From contig NZ_CP016591.1 in assembly GCF_001698205.1 (NCBI RefSeq), forward strand, positions 1,302,001-1,366,000: 64,000 bases of DNA, in the 5' to 3' direction. Source of the stretch: Tsuneonella dongtanensis. GTDB lineage: Bacteria > Pseudomonadota > Alphaproteobacteria > Sphingomonadales > Sphingomonadaceae. The notes beneath the pieces were generated by a model that was not told where the DNA came from, searched no databases, and saw nothing but the letters and a program-made list of their open reading frames with translations. Positions 20,392 to 30,479 of the stretch are shown piece by piece. Position 1 is the stretch's first letter; every line of letters starts with the position of its first letter. A program made the translations under genes and the position numbers.

Positions 20392-20392
20392 G

Positions 20393-20737
20393 ATGGCCAA
20401 GCTTTCCCTCTTCGAGCGCCGCCGCCGCCGCGTGCGCACCGCGATCAAGTCGCGTGCCGGTAACCGGCCCCGCCTGTCGGTGCACCGCACCGGCAAGCAC
20501 ATCTACGCGCAGATCATCGACGATGCCGCCGGCAAGACCGTTGCCGCGGCAAGCACGCTGGGCGGCAAGTCCAGCGGTGCCAATGTCGATGCCGCCGCGC
20601 AGGTGGGCAAGGACATCGCCGCCGCCGCCAAGAAGGCCGGCGTCTCCACCGTCGTGTTCGATCGCGGCGGCTTCCTTTTCCACGGCCGCGTCAAGGCGCT
20701 GGCCGACGCCGCCCGCGAAGGCGGGCTGGAGTTCTGA
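20393..20737 (+). CDS. rplR: 50S ribosomal protein L18
   Basis: A 114-residue L18 with [20 protein letters not shown] and [20 protein letters not shown]. It brings 5S rRNA into the central protuberance together with L5. Its stop codon overlaps the rpsE start (TGATG). Confidence 0.97.
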   Translation: MAKLSLFERRRRRVRTAIKSRAGNRPRLSVHRTGKHIYAQIIDDAAGKTVAAASTLGGKSSGANVDAAAQVGKDIAAAAKKAGVSTVVFDRGGFLFHGRVKALADAAREGGLEF

Positions 20738-21522
20738 TGATGGCTGACGAAAACAAGAACGAAGCGACTGCCGAGACCGAGAACGCGGTCACCCTCGAGC
20801 AGCCGGCGATTGCCGACACTCCGTCGGAAGCCGCCGAGACGCAGAGCGCCGAAAGCGGCGATCCGACCCAGCCGCGTGGCCGTGGTGCCCGTGGCGGTGA
20901 TCGCGGCGGAAACCGTGGCGGCAATCGCGAAGGCGGCCGTGGCCGTGGTCGCGGCGACCGCCGGGACAACCGGCGCGAGGAAGAAGACGACGGCATCATC
21001 GAGAAGCTCGTCCACATCAACCGCGTCTCGAAGACGGTGAAGGGCGGCAAGCGCTTCGGCTTCGCGGCGCTGGTCGTCGTGGGCGACGGTTCGGGCCGCG
21101 TCGGCTTCGGTCATGGCAAGGCGCGCGAAGTGCCGGAAGCCATCACCAAGGCGACCGCTTCGGCCAAGAAAAAGATGATCCGCGTCCCGCTCAAGGAAGG
21201 CCGCACGCTCCACCACGACGGCAAAGGCCGTTTCGGTGCGGGCAAGGTCAACGTCCGCAGCGCGCCTGCGGGTACCGGCATCATCGCCGGCGGCCCGATG
21301 CGTGCCGTGTTCGAGAGCCTGGGTGTGGCCGACGTCGTGACCAAGTCAGTCGGCACGTCGAACCCCTACAACATGATCCGCGCCACGTTCGCCGCGCTGC
21401 AGGACCAGACTTCGCCGAAGTCGGTCGCCCAGCGTCGCGGCAAGAAGGTCGCCGACCTTCTCGGTCGGGGCGGCGCGAGCGAGGCGGAGGCCGAAGCCGA
21501 CGCCGCCGCGATCACGGAGTAA
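20737..21522 (+). CDS. rpsE: 30S ribosomal protein S5 with RGG-rich N-terminal extension
   Basis: The S5 body occupies residues about 86-255: [33 protein letters not shown], the [17 protein letters not shown] end. It forms the mRNA entrance with S3 and S4 and affects accuracy. Residues 1-85 are an extra domain: an acidic Ala/Glu/Thr segment, then an Arg/Gly-rich segment ([20 protein letters not shown] and on to [10 protein letters not shown]). E. coli S5 is only 167 residues. The RGG segment is expected to be flexible and RNA-binding. ATG codons at 20737 and 20740 are both possible starts. Confidence 0.97.
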   Translation: MMADENKNEATAETENAVTLEQPAIADTPSEAAETQSAESGDPTQPRGRGARGGDRGGNRGGNREGGRGRGRGDRRDNRREEEDDGIIEKLVHINRVSKTVKGGKRFGFAALVVVGDGSGRVGFGHGKAREVPEAITKATASAKKKMIRVPLKEGRTLHHDGKGRFGAGKVNVRSAPAGTGIIAGGPMRAVFESLGVADVVTKSVGTSNPYNMIRATFAALQDQTSPKSVAQRRGKKVADLLGRGGASEAEAEADAAAITE

Positions 21523-21527
21523 GCATT

Positions 21528-21704
21528 ATGGCGAAGATCAAGCTCAAGCAGATCGGCAGTCCGATCCGCCGCCCGGAAAGCCAGAAGAAGATTCTGGTCG
21601 GCCTGGGCCTCGGCAAGATGCACCGCGTGGTGGAGGTCGAGGATTCGGCCGAAGTTCGCGGCGCGATCGCCAAGCTGCCCCACATGGTCGAGATCGTCGA
21701 CTGA
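21528..21704 (+). CDS. rpmD: 50S ribosomal protein L30
   Basis: A 58-residue protein: [35 protein letters not shown] and the end HMVEIVD. This is the single-domain L30, located near the base of the central protuberance. It sits 5 bases after rpsE in the usual place between rpsE and rplO. Confidence 0.95.
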   Translation: MAKIKLKQIGSPIRRPESQKKILVGLGLGKMHRVVEVEDSAEVRGAIAKLPHMVEIVD

Positions 21705-21770
21705 CATACCGTCGCGCCCGGCATGGCCGGGCCGACATAGCGCGACAAAAGCGAAAGCGAGTGCACTGAC

Positions 21771-22298
21771 ATGAAACTGAACGACATCCGCGACAACGAA
21801 GGTGCCCGTCACCGCAAGATGCGGGTCGGCCGGGGCATCGGTTCGGGCAAGGGCAAGACCGCTGGCCGCGGCCAGAAGGGCCAGAAGGCACGCTCCGGCG
21901 TGGCCATCAAGGGCTTTGAGGGCGGCCAGATGCCGCTCCACATGCGCCTGCCGAAGCGCGGCTTCAACAACCCGAACGGCAAGGACTTCGCCGAAGTGAA
22001 CCTGGGCATGGTCCAGAAGTTCATCGACGCCAAGAAGCTCGACGCCAAGGGCACGATCGACCACGACGCGCTCAAGGCCGCGGGCCTTGCGCGTGGCGGC
22101 AAGGACGGCGTCCGTCTGCTCGGCAAGGGCGAGCTGACCGCCAAGGTCACTTTCAAGGTTGCCGGCGCGTCGAAGGGCGCGATCGAAGCGGTCGAAAAGG
22201 CCGGGGGTAAGGTCGAGATCATCGAGGCCGGCAAGCCGGAAGCCGAGAAGAAGGCCGAGCGCGCCGCCGCCAACAAGGCGAAGAAGGCCGCGAAGTAA
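21771..22298 (+). CDS. rplO: 50S ribosomal protein L15
   Basis: A 175-residue L15 with an N-terminal Gly/Arg/Lys-rich arm ([40 protein letters not shown]) and a compact C-terminal domain. A Glu/Ala/Lys tail makes it about 30 residues longer than E. coli L15. L15 is a late-assembly 50S protein. A 116-base spacer with a CCTCCC/GGGAGG hairpin (near 22352-22369) separates it from secY. Confidence 0.97.
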   Translation: MKLNDIRDNEGARHRKMRVGRGIGSGKGKTAGRGQKGQKARSGVAIKGFEGGQMPLHMRLPKRGFNNPNGKDFAEVNLGMVQKFIDAKKLDAKGTIDHDALKAAGLARGGKDGVRLLGKGELTAKVTFKVAGASKGAIEAVEKAGGKVEIIEAGKPEAEKKAERAAANKAKKAAK

Positions 22299-22414
22299 CG
22301 AAAAGTGTGGGCGCGGGGTTCGACATCGGACCTCGCGCTCCCTATCTAGCCTCCCATCGCCGGGAGGGGCCCCCAAGACCTCTGGCGCCAGACTAGGATA
22401 TTCGGGTACTCCCA

Positions 22415-23779
22415 ATGGCATCACGCGCCGACAACATCGCGAGCTCACTCAGCCTCGCGAACTTCTCCAAGGCCACCGAGCTCAAGAACCGCATCTGGTT
22501 CACGATCGGTGCGCTGATCGTCTTCCGGTTCCTGAGCTTCGTGCCGCTGCCGGGCGTCAACCCGCTGATCCTGGAGTCGCTCTACGAGCAGACCCGCGGC
22601 GGCATCCTCGACCTGTTCAACACCTTTTCGGGCGGCAGCCTGGAGCGCATGAGCCTCATCGCGCTCGGCGTGATGCCCTACATCACCGCCTCGATCGTCA
22701 TCCAGCTCGCCGCTTCGCTCCACCCGGCGCTCGCCGCGCTGAAGAAGGAAGGCGCGACCGGGCGGCAGAAGCTCAATCAGTACACCCGCTACGGCACGGT
22801 GTTCCTCTGCGCGATCCAGGGCTGGTTCCTGGCCTCTGGCCTCGAAGCCTACGGCGCTTCCAGCGGCCTGCAGGCGGTGGTGATCCCCGGCCTGACGTTT
22901 CGCATCACCGCGGTCATCAGCCTCGTCGGCGGTACCATGTTCCTCCTCTGGCTCGGTGAGCAGATCACCAGTCGCGGGATTGGCAACGGTGTGTCGCTGA
23001 TCATCATGGCGGGCATCGTCGCCCAGTTCCCGAGCTTTGGCGCGAACCTCTTCGAAGGCGCGCGCTCGGGCTCGATCAGCGGCTTCGTGATCGTCGGCCT
23101 GATCGTGATGATCGTCGGCCTCGTGCTGTTCATCTGCTTCATGGAGCGTGCGCAGCGCCGCCTGCTGATCCAGTACCCCAAGCGCGCGAGCGCCAAGGGC
23201 ATGATGCAGGCCGACCGCAGCCACCTTCCGCTGAAGCTGAACACCGCCGGCGTCATCCCGCCGATCTTCGCGAGTTCGCTGCTCCTCCTGCCGCTGACCA
23301 TCAGTCAGTTCGCCGGACAGTCGATCGACACGGAGAGCACCGCTGGCGGGATCATCACCTCGATGAACTTCTACCTGCAGCACGGGCAGCCGCTGTACCT
23401 GGCGCTCTACGCCGCGGGCATCATCTTCTTCTGCTTCTTCTACACCGCGGTCGTGTTCAACCCGGAAGAGACGGCGGAGAACCTGAAGAAGAACGGCGGG
23501 TTCATTCCCGGCATCCGGCCCGGCAAGCGGACGCAGGACTATCTCGATTATGTCCTCACCCGTATCACGGTGATCGGCGCGATCTACCTGACGCTGGTCT
23601 GCGTGATCCCGGAGTACATGTTCAGCCAGACCGGCGTCGCGATGGTAATGGGCGGCACAAGCCTGCTCATCGTCGTCAACGTCACGGTCGACACGATTAG
23701 CCAGATCCAGTCGCACTTGCTGGCCCACCAGTACGGCGATCTCATCAAGAAGGCGAAGCTGAAAGGCCGCCTGCGCTAA
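22415..23779 (+). CDS. secY: Protein translocase subunit SecY
   Basis: A 454-residue SecY with ten predicted membrane helices. Recognisable segments are PLPGVNP and the plug region after helix 1, FSGGSLERMSLIALGVMPYI, GIGNGVSLII, the cytosolic loop between helices 6 and 7 with YPKRASAKGM, and PGIRPGKRTQDYL. SecY forms the inner-membrane channel with SecE and SecG. It lies at the end of the spc cluster, with adk 27 bases downstream. Confidence 0.98.
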   Translation: MASRADNIASSLSLANFSKATELKNRIWFTIGALIVFRFLSFVPLPGVNPLILESLYEQTRGGILDLFNTFSGGSLERMSLIALGVMPYITASIVIQLAASLHPALAALKKEGATGRQKLNQYTRYGTVFLCAIQGWFLASGLEAYGASSGLQAVVIPGLTFRITAVISLVGGTMFLLWLGEQITSRGIGNGVSLIIMAGIVAQFPSFGANLFEGARSGSISGFVIVGLIVMIVGLVLFICFMERAQRRLLIQYPKRASAKGMMQADRSHLPLKLNTAGVIPPIFASSLLLLPLTISQFAGQSIDTESTAGGIITSMNFYLQHGQPLYLALYAAGIIFFCFFYTAVVFNPEETAENLKKNGGFIPGIRPGKRTQDYLDYVLTRITVIGAIYLTLVCVIPEYMFSQTGVAMVMGGTSLLIVVNVTVDTISQIQSHLLAHQYGDLIKKAKLKGRLR

Positions 23780-23806
23780 CCTGACCAGACCTCGGGGGAC
23801 TCAGCC

Positions 23807-24454
23807 GTGAACATTATCCTGTTGGGACCGCCGGGGGCGGGCAAGGGCACCCAGGCGCAGCGCCTCGTCGAGCACCACGGCATGCGCCAGCTCTCGACCG
23901 GCGACATGCTGCGCGCCGCGGTCAAGGCGGGCACCCCCGTCGGGCTCGAGGCCAAGGCGGTGATGGAACGCGGCGAGCTGGTGTCCGACGAGATCGTCTC
24001 CAGGCTGATTGACGCCGAACTGACCGCGATGGGCGACGGTGTCGGCGCGATCTTCGACGGCTATCCGCGGACCGAGGCGCAGGCGCATTCGCTCGATGCG
24101 ATTCTCGCTCAGCACGGCCGCACCCTCGACTACGTCATCGAGCTTGACGTGAACGAGGATGCGCTGGTCGAGCGCATCACCGGCCGCTTTACCTGCGCCA
24201 ACTGCGGTGAGGGTTACCACGACGTATTCAAGCAGCCTGCTGTCGAGGCGACCTGCGACAAGTGCGGTGCCCACGAGTTCAAGCGCCGACCCGACGACAA
24301 CGAGGACACCGTGCGCACGCGCATGGCCGAATACCGCGCCAAGACCGCACCGATCCTCCCGGTCTACGAAGCACGAGGCATCGTTCGCCGCGTCGAGGGC
24401 ATGGCCGATATCTGCGAGGTGACCGACGCGATCGAGGCAATCCTCGCATCGTAA
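23807..24454 (+). CDS. adk: Adenylate kinase with zinc-type LID
   Basis: A 215-residue enzyme, AMP + ATP to 2 ADP. The P-loop GPPGAGKGT is at residues 7-15, with FDGYPRT in the AMP-binding core. The LID carries four cysteines (Cys130, 133, 150, 153) in two CxxC pairs, the zinc-binding arrangement common in Gram-positives and present in some proteobacteria, rather than the His/Ser/Asp/Thr form of E. coli. Start is GTG. It is placed after secY, as in many bacteria. Confidence 0.97.
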   Translation: MNIILLGPPGAGKGTQAQRLVEHHGMRQLSTGDMLRAAVKAGTPVGLEAKAVMERGELVSDEIVSRLIDAELTAMGDGVGAIFDGYPRTEAQAHSLDAILAQHGRTLDYVIELDVNEDALVERITGRFTCANCGEGYHDVFKQPAVEATCDKCGAHEFKRRPDDNEDTVRTRMAEYRAKTAPILPVYEARGIVRRVEGMADICEVTDAIEAILAS

Positions 24455-24510
24455 CCCCTTTTCCCGTCGCGTCGTGCGTGGGATAGGGCGCGGCGATGGG
24501 AGATTCTTCG

Positions 24511-25227
24511 ATGTCGAAAACCGCATTGAGTGCGATGCTCGCGCTCAGCCTGGCGGCCCCTGCCGCAGCCGAGGTCGTCGAGACTTCCGACGATCACTTC
24601 GTCACCCGCGACACGGCTGTCGTGAAGGCTGCACCGAATGCGGCCTGGCTCGCGCTCATCTCGCCGGGTGACTGGTGGGACGACGCGCACACCTGGTCGG
24701 GCAAGGCCGCCAACATGATGCTGACCCCGCAGGGCGGCGGATGCTTCTGCGAGCGCATTCCGGAAAAGGACAGCACGGCCGCGGTTGGGCTGGCGGGCAG
24801 TGCGCAGCACATGAGCGTGGTCATGGCGGAGCCGATGAAGGTCCTGCGCATGCGCGGTGGGCTCGGCCCGCTTCAATCCGAACCGGTGGACGGTGTGCTG
24901 ACGATCACGATGCAGCCCGACAAGGCCAGTGGGGGTACCAAGATCGTCTGGGAATACATCGTTGCAGGCCACATGCGATTTCCGGTTGCGACGATCTCCA
25001 AGGCAGTCGACGGGGTGATGAGCCAGCAGCTGGGGCATCTTGCCGGGAAGCTCGGCCGGGTCGATGCTCCGGCACCGAAGGCCGCTCCCAAGCCTCCGGC
25101 GAAGCAGGAAGCCACGCCTTCGGACAAGCCTTCCGAAAAGCCATCCGGCAAAGTCGCACCCGCGGACAACGAAGATGTCGGCGCGGCGCTCGATGCGATG
25201 GACAGGAAGACCGACAAGCCCAAGTGA
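24511..25227 (+). CDS. Exported SRPBCC/START-like protein inside the ribosomal block
   Basis: A 238-residue protein with signal peptide MSKTALSAMLALSLAAPAAA. The central part (VVKAAPNAAWLALISPGDWW, then alternating strands LRMRGGLGPLQSE and TKIVWEYIVAG) has the look of the polyketide-cyclase/START-like fold used by SRPBCC proteins, which bind hydrophobic ligands. A Pro/Lys/Ala-rich low-complexity tail covers about residues 188-225. ATG 24511 is chosen because GGGAGA (24498-24503) is 7 bases upstream; ATG 24496 is the alternative. It interrupts the normal adk-rpsM order, and rpsM has its own promoter. Function unknown. Confidence 0.78.
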   Translation: MSKTALSAMLALSLAAPAAAEVVETSDDHFVTRDTAVVKAAPNAAWLALISPGDWWDDAHTWSGKAANMMLTPQGGGCFCERIPEKDSTAAVGLAGSAQHMSVVMAEPMKVLRMRGGLGPLQSEPVDGVLTITMQPDKASGGTKIVWEYIVAGHMRFPVATISKAVDGVMSQQLGHLAGKLGRVDAPAPKAAPKPPAKQEATPSDKPSEKPSGKVAPADNEDVGAALDAMDRKTDKPK

Positions 25228-25248
25228 CGCCACCGGCGCGAGTGGGCT

Positions 25249-25277
25249 TTGACGCATTGGCTGTTAGGGTGTAATAC
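25249..25277 (+). promoter_or_regulatory. Sigma-70 promoter of the rpsM-rplQ operon
   Basis: TTGACG (25249-25254), 17-base spacer, TAATAC (25272-25277): near-consensus. It lies just after the exported-protein gene and about 250 bases before rpsM, giving the alpha operon its own transcription start and a long leader. The rest of this 299-base gap shows no open frame. Confidence 0.7.
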
Positions 25278-25526
25278 CCCTGCGACGAACGAGTGGCGGG
25301 GCCCCTGCGGCGCTCGCGCTCCTTTTCGTGCGCTCGGGCATTGACGCCCGGGGCGAATCGTCTTAAGCGCGCCCACATTCGACACAGCGGGACGAGTCCG
25401 GCAGGCGGCAGCCTCAGCGCGCGCCATCCGGGCTTTTTGCCGTCAGGGCCTTCGCCCGCGTCGGATGCAAGCGATGAGATAGGGACCGGCAACTGCCAAT
25501 CGTCCCTGTGGAGCATGGAGAATTAA

Positions 25527-25895
25527 GTGGCTCGTATTGCCGGGGTAAACCTCCCCACCAACAAGCGCGTTATCATCGCGCTCACCTACATCCACGGTAT
25601 CGGCCGCACCACGGCCGTCAAGATCGCCGACAAGCTGGGCATCGATCACACCCGCCGCGTGCAGGACCTGACCGACGCCGAAGTGCTGCAGATCCGCGAG
25701 ACGATCGACGCCGAGCACCAGGTCGAGGGCGACCTGCGCCGCGAGACCGCGATCAACATCAAGCGCCTGATGGACCTCGCCAGCTATCGCGGCCTGCGCC
25801 ACCGCAAGGGCCTTCCGGTCCGCGGCCAGCGCACTCACACCAACGCCCGCACCCGCAAGGGCAAGGCCAAGCCGATCGCCGGCAAGAAGAAGTAA
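25527..25895 (+). CDS. rpsM: 30S ribosomal protein S13
   Basis: A 122-residue S13 starting at GTG with GGAGAATTAA upstream: [20 protein letters not shown] and the basic C-terminal tail [17 protein letters not shown] that touches P-site tRNA. It pairs with S19 in the 30S head and bridges to the 50S. First gene of the alpha cluster. Confidence 0.98.
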   Translation: MARIAGVNLPTNKRVIIALTYIHGIGRTTAVKIADKLGIDHTRRVQDLTDAEVLQIRETIDAEHQVEGDLRRETAINIKRLMDLASYRGLRHRKGLPVRGQRTHTNARTRKGKAKPIAGKKK

Positions 25896-25953
25896 GCCGC
25901 GCCTTCCGTCAGGCAGCAGCTTTCTCTCTTGGATCTAGGACAGGAATTCCCAC

Positions 25954-26343
25954 ATGGCACGTGAACCCCAGCGCATTCGCCGGCGTGAACGCAAGAACAT
26001 CACCAGCGGCGTGGCGCACGTCAACGCCAGCTTCAACAACACCATGATCACCATCACCGACGCACAGGGCAACGCGATCTCGTGGTCGTCCGCCGGCATG
26101 ATGGGCTTCAAGGGCAGCCGCAAGTCGACTCCCTATGCCGCCCAGGTCGCCGCCGACGATGCCGGCAAGAAGGCCGCCGAGCACGGCGTCCGTACGCTCG
26201 AGGTCGAGGTCAAGGGCCCCGGCTCGGGCCGCGAGAGCGCGCTGCGCGCCCTCCAGGCGGTCGGCTTCACGATCACTTCGATCCGTGACGTCACTCCGAT
26301 CCCGCATAACGGGGTCCGGCCGTCGAAGCGCCGCCGCGTCTGA
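25954..26343 (+). CDS. rpsK: 30S ribosomal protein S11
   Basis: A 129-residue S11 with [40 protein letters not shown] and the end [13 protein letters not shown]11 forms the platform near the E-site and the Shine-Dalgarno helix. It lies 58 bases after rpsM. Confidence 0.98.
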   Translation: MAREPQRIRRRERKNITSGVAHVNASFNNTMITITDAQGNAISWSSAGMMGFKGSRKSTPYAAQVAADDAGKKAAEHGVRTLEVEVKGPGSGRESALRALQAVGFTITSIRDVTPIPHNGVRPSKRRRV

Positions 26344-26444
26344 TTGCCTGCCCGGCGGCAGGGCCCGGCCCCGCCGCCGACCTTCCAGGGATCGGACGCC
26401 CCACGGCGCCGATCCCAAACGCATTTGAACCCCAGGGGATATCC

Positions 26445-27497
26445 ATGGCCGTCAACACCAAGAACTGGCAGGAACTCAAGAAGCCCAACACCCTCGAGGT
26501 CAAGGACGCCGCGAAGGGCCGCAAGGCCACCTTCGTCGCCGAGCCGCTCGAGCGTGGCTACGGCCTGACGCTGGGCAACGCGCTGCGCCGCGTGCTGCTG
26601 TCGAGCCTTCAGGGTGCCGCCATCACCTCGATCAAGATCGAGAACGTGCTGCACGAATTCTCCTCGCTCGCCGGCGTGCGCGAGGACGTGACCGACATCG
26701 TCCTCAACGTGAAGCAGATCGCGCTGAAGATGGAAGGCGAGGGGCCCAAGCGCCTCCAGCTCGCCGCTACCGGTCCGGGCGAGGTCAAGGCCGGCGACAT
26801 CGCCGTGTCGGGCGACATCGAGGTCATGAACAAGGACCTCGTGATCTGCCACCTCGACGAGGGCGCGAACCTCAACATGGAACTGACCGCCGACACCGGC
26901 AAGGGCTACGTCCCCGCAGTCGGCAACCGTCCGGTCGATGCGCCGATCGGCCTGATCCCGGTCGACTCGCTGTACTCGCCGGTGCGCCAGGTCAGCTACA
27001 AGGTCGAGAACGCCCGCGTCGGTCAGGAACTCGACTTCGACAAGCTCTCGCTCACCGTCGAGACCGACGGCACCGTCACCCCTGAAGACGCCGTGGCCTA
27101 TGCCGCGCGCATCCTCCAGGACCAGCTCGCGCTGTTCGTCCACTTCGAAGACGGCGTGCCGGTGGCCTCGAGCCCGATGATCGGCATGGCCGCCCCGACG
27201 GAAGAGAGCGACGCCAACCAGCTCAACCGTTACCTTCTCAAGAAGGTCGACGAGCTCGAGCTGTCGGTGCGTTCGGCGAACTGCCTCAAGAACGACAACA
27301 TCATCTACATCGGCGACTTGGTCCAGAAGACCGAGGCCGAGATGCTCCGCACGCCGAACTTCGGCCGCAAGTCGCTCAACGAGATCAAGGAAGTCCTGAG
27401 CTCGATGGGCCTGCGCCTCGGCATGGACATCCCCGGCTGGCCGCCGGAGAACATCGAGGAAATGGCCAAGAAGCTCGAGCAGGAACTGCTGGGCTGA
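26445..27497 (+). CDS. rpoA: RNA polymerase alpha subunit
   Basis: A 350-residue alpha subunit. The N-terminal dimerisation domain shows [20 protein letters not shown]; the C-terminal domain, from about residue 265, has [16 protein letters not shown] and [14 protein letters not shown], which contact UP elements and activators. An acidic/Ala linker joins them. rpsD, found between rpsK and rpoA in E. coli, is absent, as is normal in alphaproteobacteria. It starts 101 bases after rpsK. Confidence 0.98.
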   Translation: MAVNTKNWQELKKPNTLEVKDAAKGRKATFVAEPLERGYGLTLGNALRRVLLSSLQGAAITSIKIENVLHEFSSLAGVREDVTDIVLNVKQIALKMEGEGPKRLQLAATGPGEVKAGDIAVSGDIEVMNKDLVICHLDEGANLNMELTADTGKGYVPAVGNRPVDAPIGLIPVDSLYSPVRQVSYKVENARVGQELDFDKLSLTVETDGTVTPEDAVAYAARILQDQLALFVHFEDGVPVASSPMIGMAAPTEESDANQLNRYLLKKVDELELSVRSANCLKNDNIIYIGDLVQKTEAEMLRTPNFGRKSLNEIKEVLSSMGLRLGMDIPGWPPENIEEMAKKLEQELLG

Positions 27498-27584
27498 TAG
27501 CCGCACGGGGCATGGGCCGGACCCCTTTTTCCGGCCTGCTCTGGGTTACCTGACACGGACCCTTATCGAACGGAGTACTGAACA

Positions 27585-28010
27585 ATGAAGCACGGCATCA
27601 AGGGCCGCAAGCTGCAGCGCAAGAGCGGCCACCGCGCCGCGCTGCTGCGCAACCTGGCGGCGGCGCTCGTCAAGCACGAGCAGATCCTCACCACCACGCC
27701 CAAGGCGAAGGAACTGCGTCCTTACGTCGAGAAGCTGGTCACGCTCGCCAAGCGCGGCGGCCTTTCGAACCGTCGCCTCGCGGTCAGCCGCCTTGGAGAC
27801 GACACGCAGGTCAAGAAGCTGTTCGACGTGCTCGCCGAGCGCTACGCCGATCGTGAGGGCGGCTACACCCGCATCATCAAGGCCGGCATCCGCCAGAGCG
27901 ACGCCGCGCCGATCGCGATCATCGAATTCGTCGACCGTGACGTCGATGCCAAGGGCCAGGATTCGGGCCCGGTGATGAACGCCGAAGAGGACGAGTTCGA
28001 GGAAGCCTGA
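27585..28010 (+). CDS. rplQ: 50S ribosomal protein L17
   Basis: A 141-residue L17: [37 protein letters not shown] and [20 protein letters not shown]. It is near the tunnel exit. The last 20 residues are an acidic tail ([11 protein letters not shown]). Final gene of the alpha operon, directly followed by an intrinsic terminator. Confidence 0.98.
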   Translation: MKHGIKGRKLQRKSGHRAALLRNLAAALVKHEQILTTTPKAKELRPYVEKLVTLAKRGGLSNRRLAVSRLGDDTQVKKLFDVLAERYADREGGYTRIIKAGIRQSDAAPIAIIEFVDRDVDAKGQDSGPVMNAEEDEFEEA

Positions 28011-28035
28011 GGCTTCGCTCGACACGAGACAAACG

Positions 28036-28066
28036 AAGGGCCGGGGGGAAACCTCCGGCCCTTTTT
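28036..28066 (+). terminator. Intrinsic terminator after rplQ
   Basis: AAGGGCCGG pairs with CCGGCCCTT, extended to a 12-base stem with one G-U pair and a GAAA tetraloop (28048-28051), followed by TTTTT at 28062-28066. It is 25 bases after the rplQ stop and marks the end of the ribosomal block. Confidence 0.93.
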
Positions 28067-28153
28067 GCTTGGCGCACGCCCTTCGTCGAGTCCGGGTTGA
28101 ACGCGCACCGCCGTCGGATACATTCGCGGCTGTTTCTCACTCGTGGAGAGAGC

Positions 28154-30370
28154 ATGACTGCCCGCTCGTCCGTGCTGCTCGGAATCGCTTCCCTGCTGGC
28201 CCTGACCGCACCGGCAAGCCCAGCCATGTCCAAGGATGACGCCTTGCCGGAACCCAGGCCAGTGTACCCCGTCAGCGAACGGGTCGATATCGTGGAGACC
28301 CTTTTCGGAGAGCGGATTGCCGATCCCTTCCGCTGGCTCGAAGCGGACGTGCGATCCGATCCCAGGGTCGCCAAATGGGTGGCGGCGCAGAATGCGGTCT
28401 CGCGGGGCTATCTCGGGAGTCTTCCGGGGCGCGACTGGTTCAGCGCGCGCATCGCCGAACTCATGAATTACGAGCGGTTCGGTATTCCGCGCAAGTTCGG
28501 CAATCGCTATTTCTACACCCGCAACACGGGCCTCCAGAACCAGAGCCCGCTCTATGTGCAGGATGGTCTCGACGGCAAGCGCCGCCTGTTGCTCGACCCC
28601 AACGCCTGGTCACGGGACGCCGCGACTGCGCTTTCCGAGTGGCAACCGTCGCCCGACGGCTCGAAGCTTCTCTACATGGTGCAGGATGGCGGAACTGACT
28701 GGCGCATCATCCGGGCCCTCGAAGTCGCAACCGGCGAGCCGCTTGCGGACGAGGTGCGCTGGGCCAAGTTCACCGCGCTGTCGTGGGTGGGCGAGGAGGG
28801 CTTCCTCTATTCGCGCTTTCCCGAGCCTGAAAAGGACAGGGACTTCCAGGCGCTGAATTACGACCACGCGGTCTATTTCCACCGGATCGGCACGCCGCAA
28901 AGCGAGGATGAGCAGGTCTTCTCGACCCCGGATTTCCGCGAGCGCGGGTATAATGCCAGCGTTTCGGACGACGGGCGCTGGGCTTTCATCACGTCGTCGA
29001 CCGGGACTGACGCGCGCAACGAATTGCAGGTGATCGACCTGTCACTACGCGCCAGAACGGGCTGGCATTCGCGGCCGCTGGTCAGTGGGTTCGACCACGA
29101 CTGGCGCGTGATCGATACCGTCGGATCGACTCTCTATCTCAAGACCAACAAGGACGCCCCGACCTACCGGATCGTGAAAGTCGACCTCGAAGCGAAGACT
29201 CCGAAGTTCGAAACGGTCGTGCCGGCGCGATCCGAGCCCATCGATGGCGCGTCCATCGTCGGGGATCGCCTGATCGTCAGCTTCCTCAAGGATGCTGCGA
29301 GCCGGGCCGAAGTCTTCACCCTGGACGGAAAGCCGGGTCGCATCATCGAGCTGAACGGGCTGGGCAGCGCGACGGGCTTCGGCGGCAAACCCGGCGACCC
29401 CGAGACGTTCTACAACTACGCGAGCTTCAACCAACCGGGCGGCATATACCGGCTCGACCTGGAAACCGGGAAAAGCACACCTTTCGCGACGCCCGATATC
29501 GCCTTCGATCCGGCGGATTACGCAGTGGACCAGGTCTTCTATCCCTCGAAGGACGGAACGCGGATCCCGATGTTCCTCGTCAAGCGCAAGGACGTGACCG
29601 GCCCGGCGCCGACGTTGCTTTACGGATACGGTGGTTTCGACAACGCGCTGACGCCGACGTTCTCCTCCGTGCGAATGGCCTGGGTCGATGCCGGCGGGGT
29701 CTTCGCACTCGCGAACATTCGTGGCGGCGGCGAATACGGCAAGGCGTGGCACGATGCCGGACGGCTGCACAAGAAGCAGAACGTGTTCGACGATTTCGCC
29801 GCCGCCGGTGAATGGCTCAAGGCCAACGGCGTGACCAGCGAGCGCGGGCTCGCGATCCAGGGCGGCTCGAACGGCGGATTGCTGGTGGGCGCTGTGGTCA
29901 ACCAGCGCCCGGACCTCATCGACGCGGCGCACGCGGCGGTGGGGGTCATGGACATGCTGCGTTTCGACCGGTGGACCGCGGGCCGCTATTGGGTCGACGA
30001 TTACGGCTATCCTTCGAAAGAGGCCGACTTCAGGGTCCTGCGATCCTATTCCCCGTACCACAACATTCGCGCCGGGGCCGACTATCCGGCCGTCCTTGTC
30101 ACTACGGCGGATACCGACGACCGGGTGGTTCCGGGGCACAGCTTCAAGTATGCGGCCGCGCTCCAGGCTGCGGAGGCCGGGGACAAGCCCCACCTTATCC
30201 GGATCGAGACGCGCGCCGGCCACGGCGGGGGGAAACCGACCGACAAGGCCATCGCCGAAGGGGCCGACGTTCTCGCCTTTCTGGCGCGATGGACGGGCTT
30301 GGATGTAGGTGGTGGGGCCAGCCAAGGCGACCCATCGATACCGACCGCGGTTAAGGAATCAGCGGAATAA
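28154..30370 (+). CDS. Exported prolyl oligopeptidase (family S9A)
   Basis: A 738-residue secreted serine peptidase. A signal peptide covers about residues 1-25. The N-terminal part is the seven-bladed propeller that filters substrates, starting from VETLFGERIADPFRWLE. The catalytic alpha/beta-hydrolase domain has the nucleophile in GGSNGG (Ser572), the acid in ADTDDRVVP (Asp656) and the base in RAGHGGG (His690). It cleaves short peptides after proline in the periplasm; a nutritional role is likely. ATG 28154 is chosen on GGAGAG upstream and the signal peptide. It stands alone after the ribosomal terminator. Confidence 0.93.
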   Translation: MTARSSVLLGIASLLALTAPASPAMSKDDALPEPRPVYPVSERVDIVETLFGERIADPFRWLEADVRSDPRVAKWVAAQNAVSRGYLGSLPGRDWFSARIAELMNYERFGIPRKFGNRYFYTRNTGLQNQSPLYVQDGLDGKRRLLLDPNAWSRDAATALSEWQPSPDGSKLLYMVQDGGTDWRIIRALEVATGEPLADEVRWAKFTALSWVGEEGFLYSRFPEPEKDRDFQALNYDHAVYFHRIGTPQSEDEQVFSTPDFRERGYNASVSDDGRWAFITSSTGTDARNELQVIDLSLRARTGWHSRPLVSGFDHDWRVIDTVGSTLYLKTNKDAPTYRIVKVDLEAKTPKFETVVPARSEPIDGASIVGDRLIVSFLKDAASRAEVFTLDGKPGRIIELNGLGSATGFGGKPGDPETFYNYASFNQPGGIYRLDLETGKSTPFATPDIAFDPADYAVDQVFYPSKDGTRIPMFLVKRKDVTGPAPTLLYGYGGFDNALTPTFSSVRMAWVDAGGVFALANIRGGGEYGKAWHDAGRLHKKQNVFDDFAAAGEWLKANGVTSERGLAIQGGSNGGLLVGAVVNQRPDLIDAAHAAVGVMDMLRFDRWTAGRYWVDDYGYPSKEADFRVLRSYSPYHNIRAGADYPAVLVTTADTDDRVVPGHSFKYAAALQAAEAGDKPHLIRIETRAGHGGGKPTDKAIAEGADVLAFLARWTGLDVGGGASQGDPSIPTAVKESAE

Positions 30371-30479
30371 CCTGAACGCCAGCTAACACAGCAATTCAGG
30401 CTCGCCTCAACCCGAATCGGGCACACATGGTGGCACGAAGCGGGATAGTTCCTTTTCCGCGGCTAGACTGAGGTGAGCC

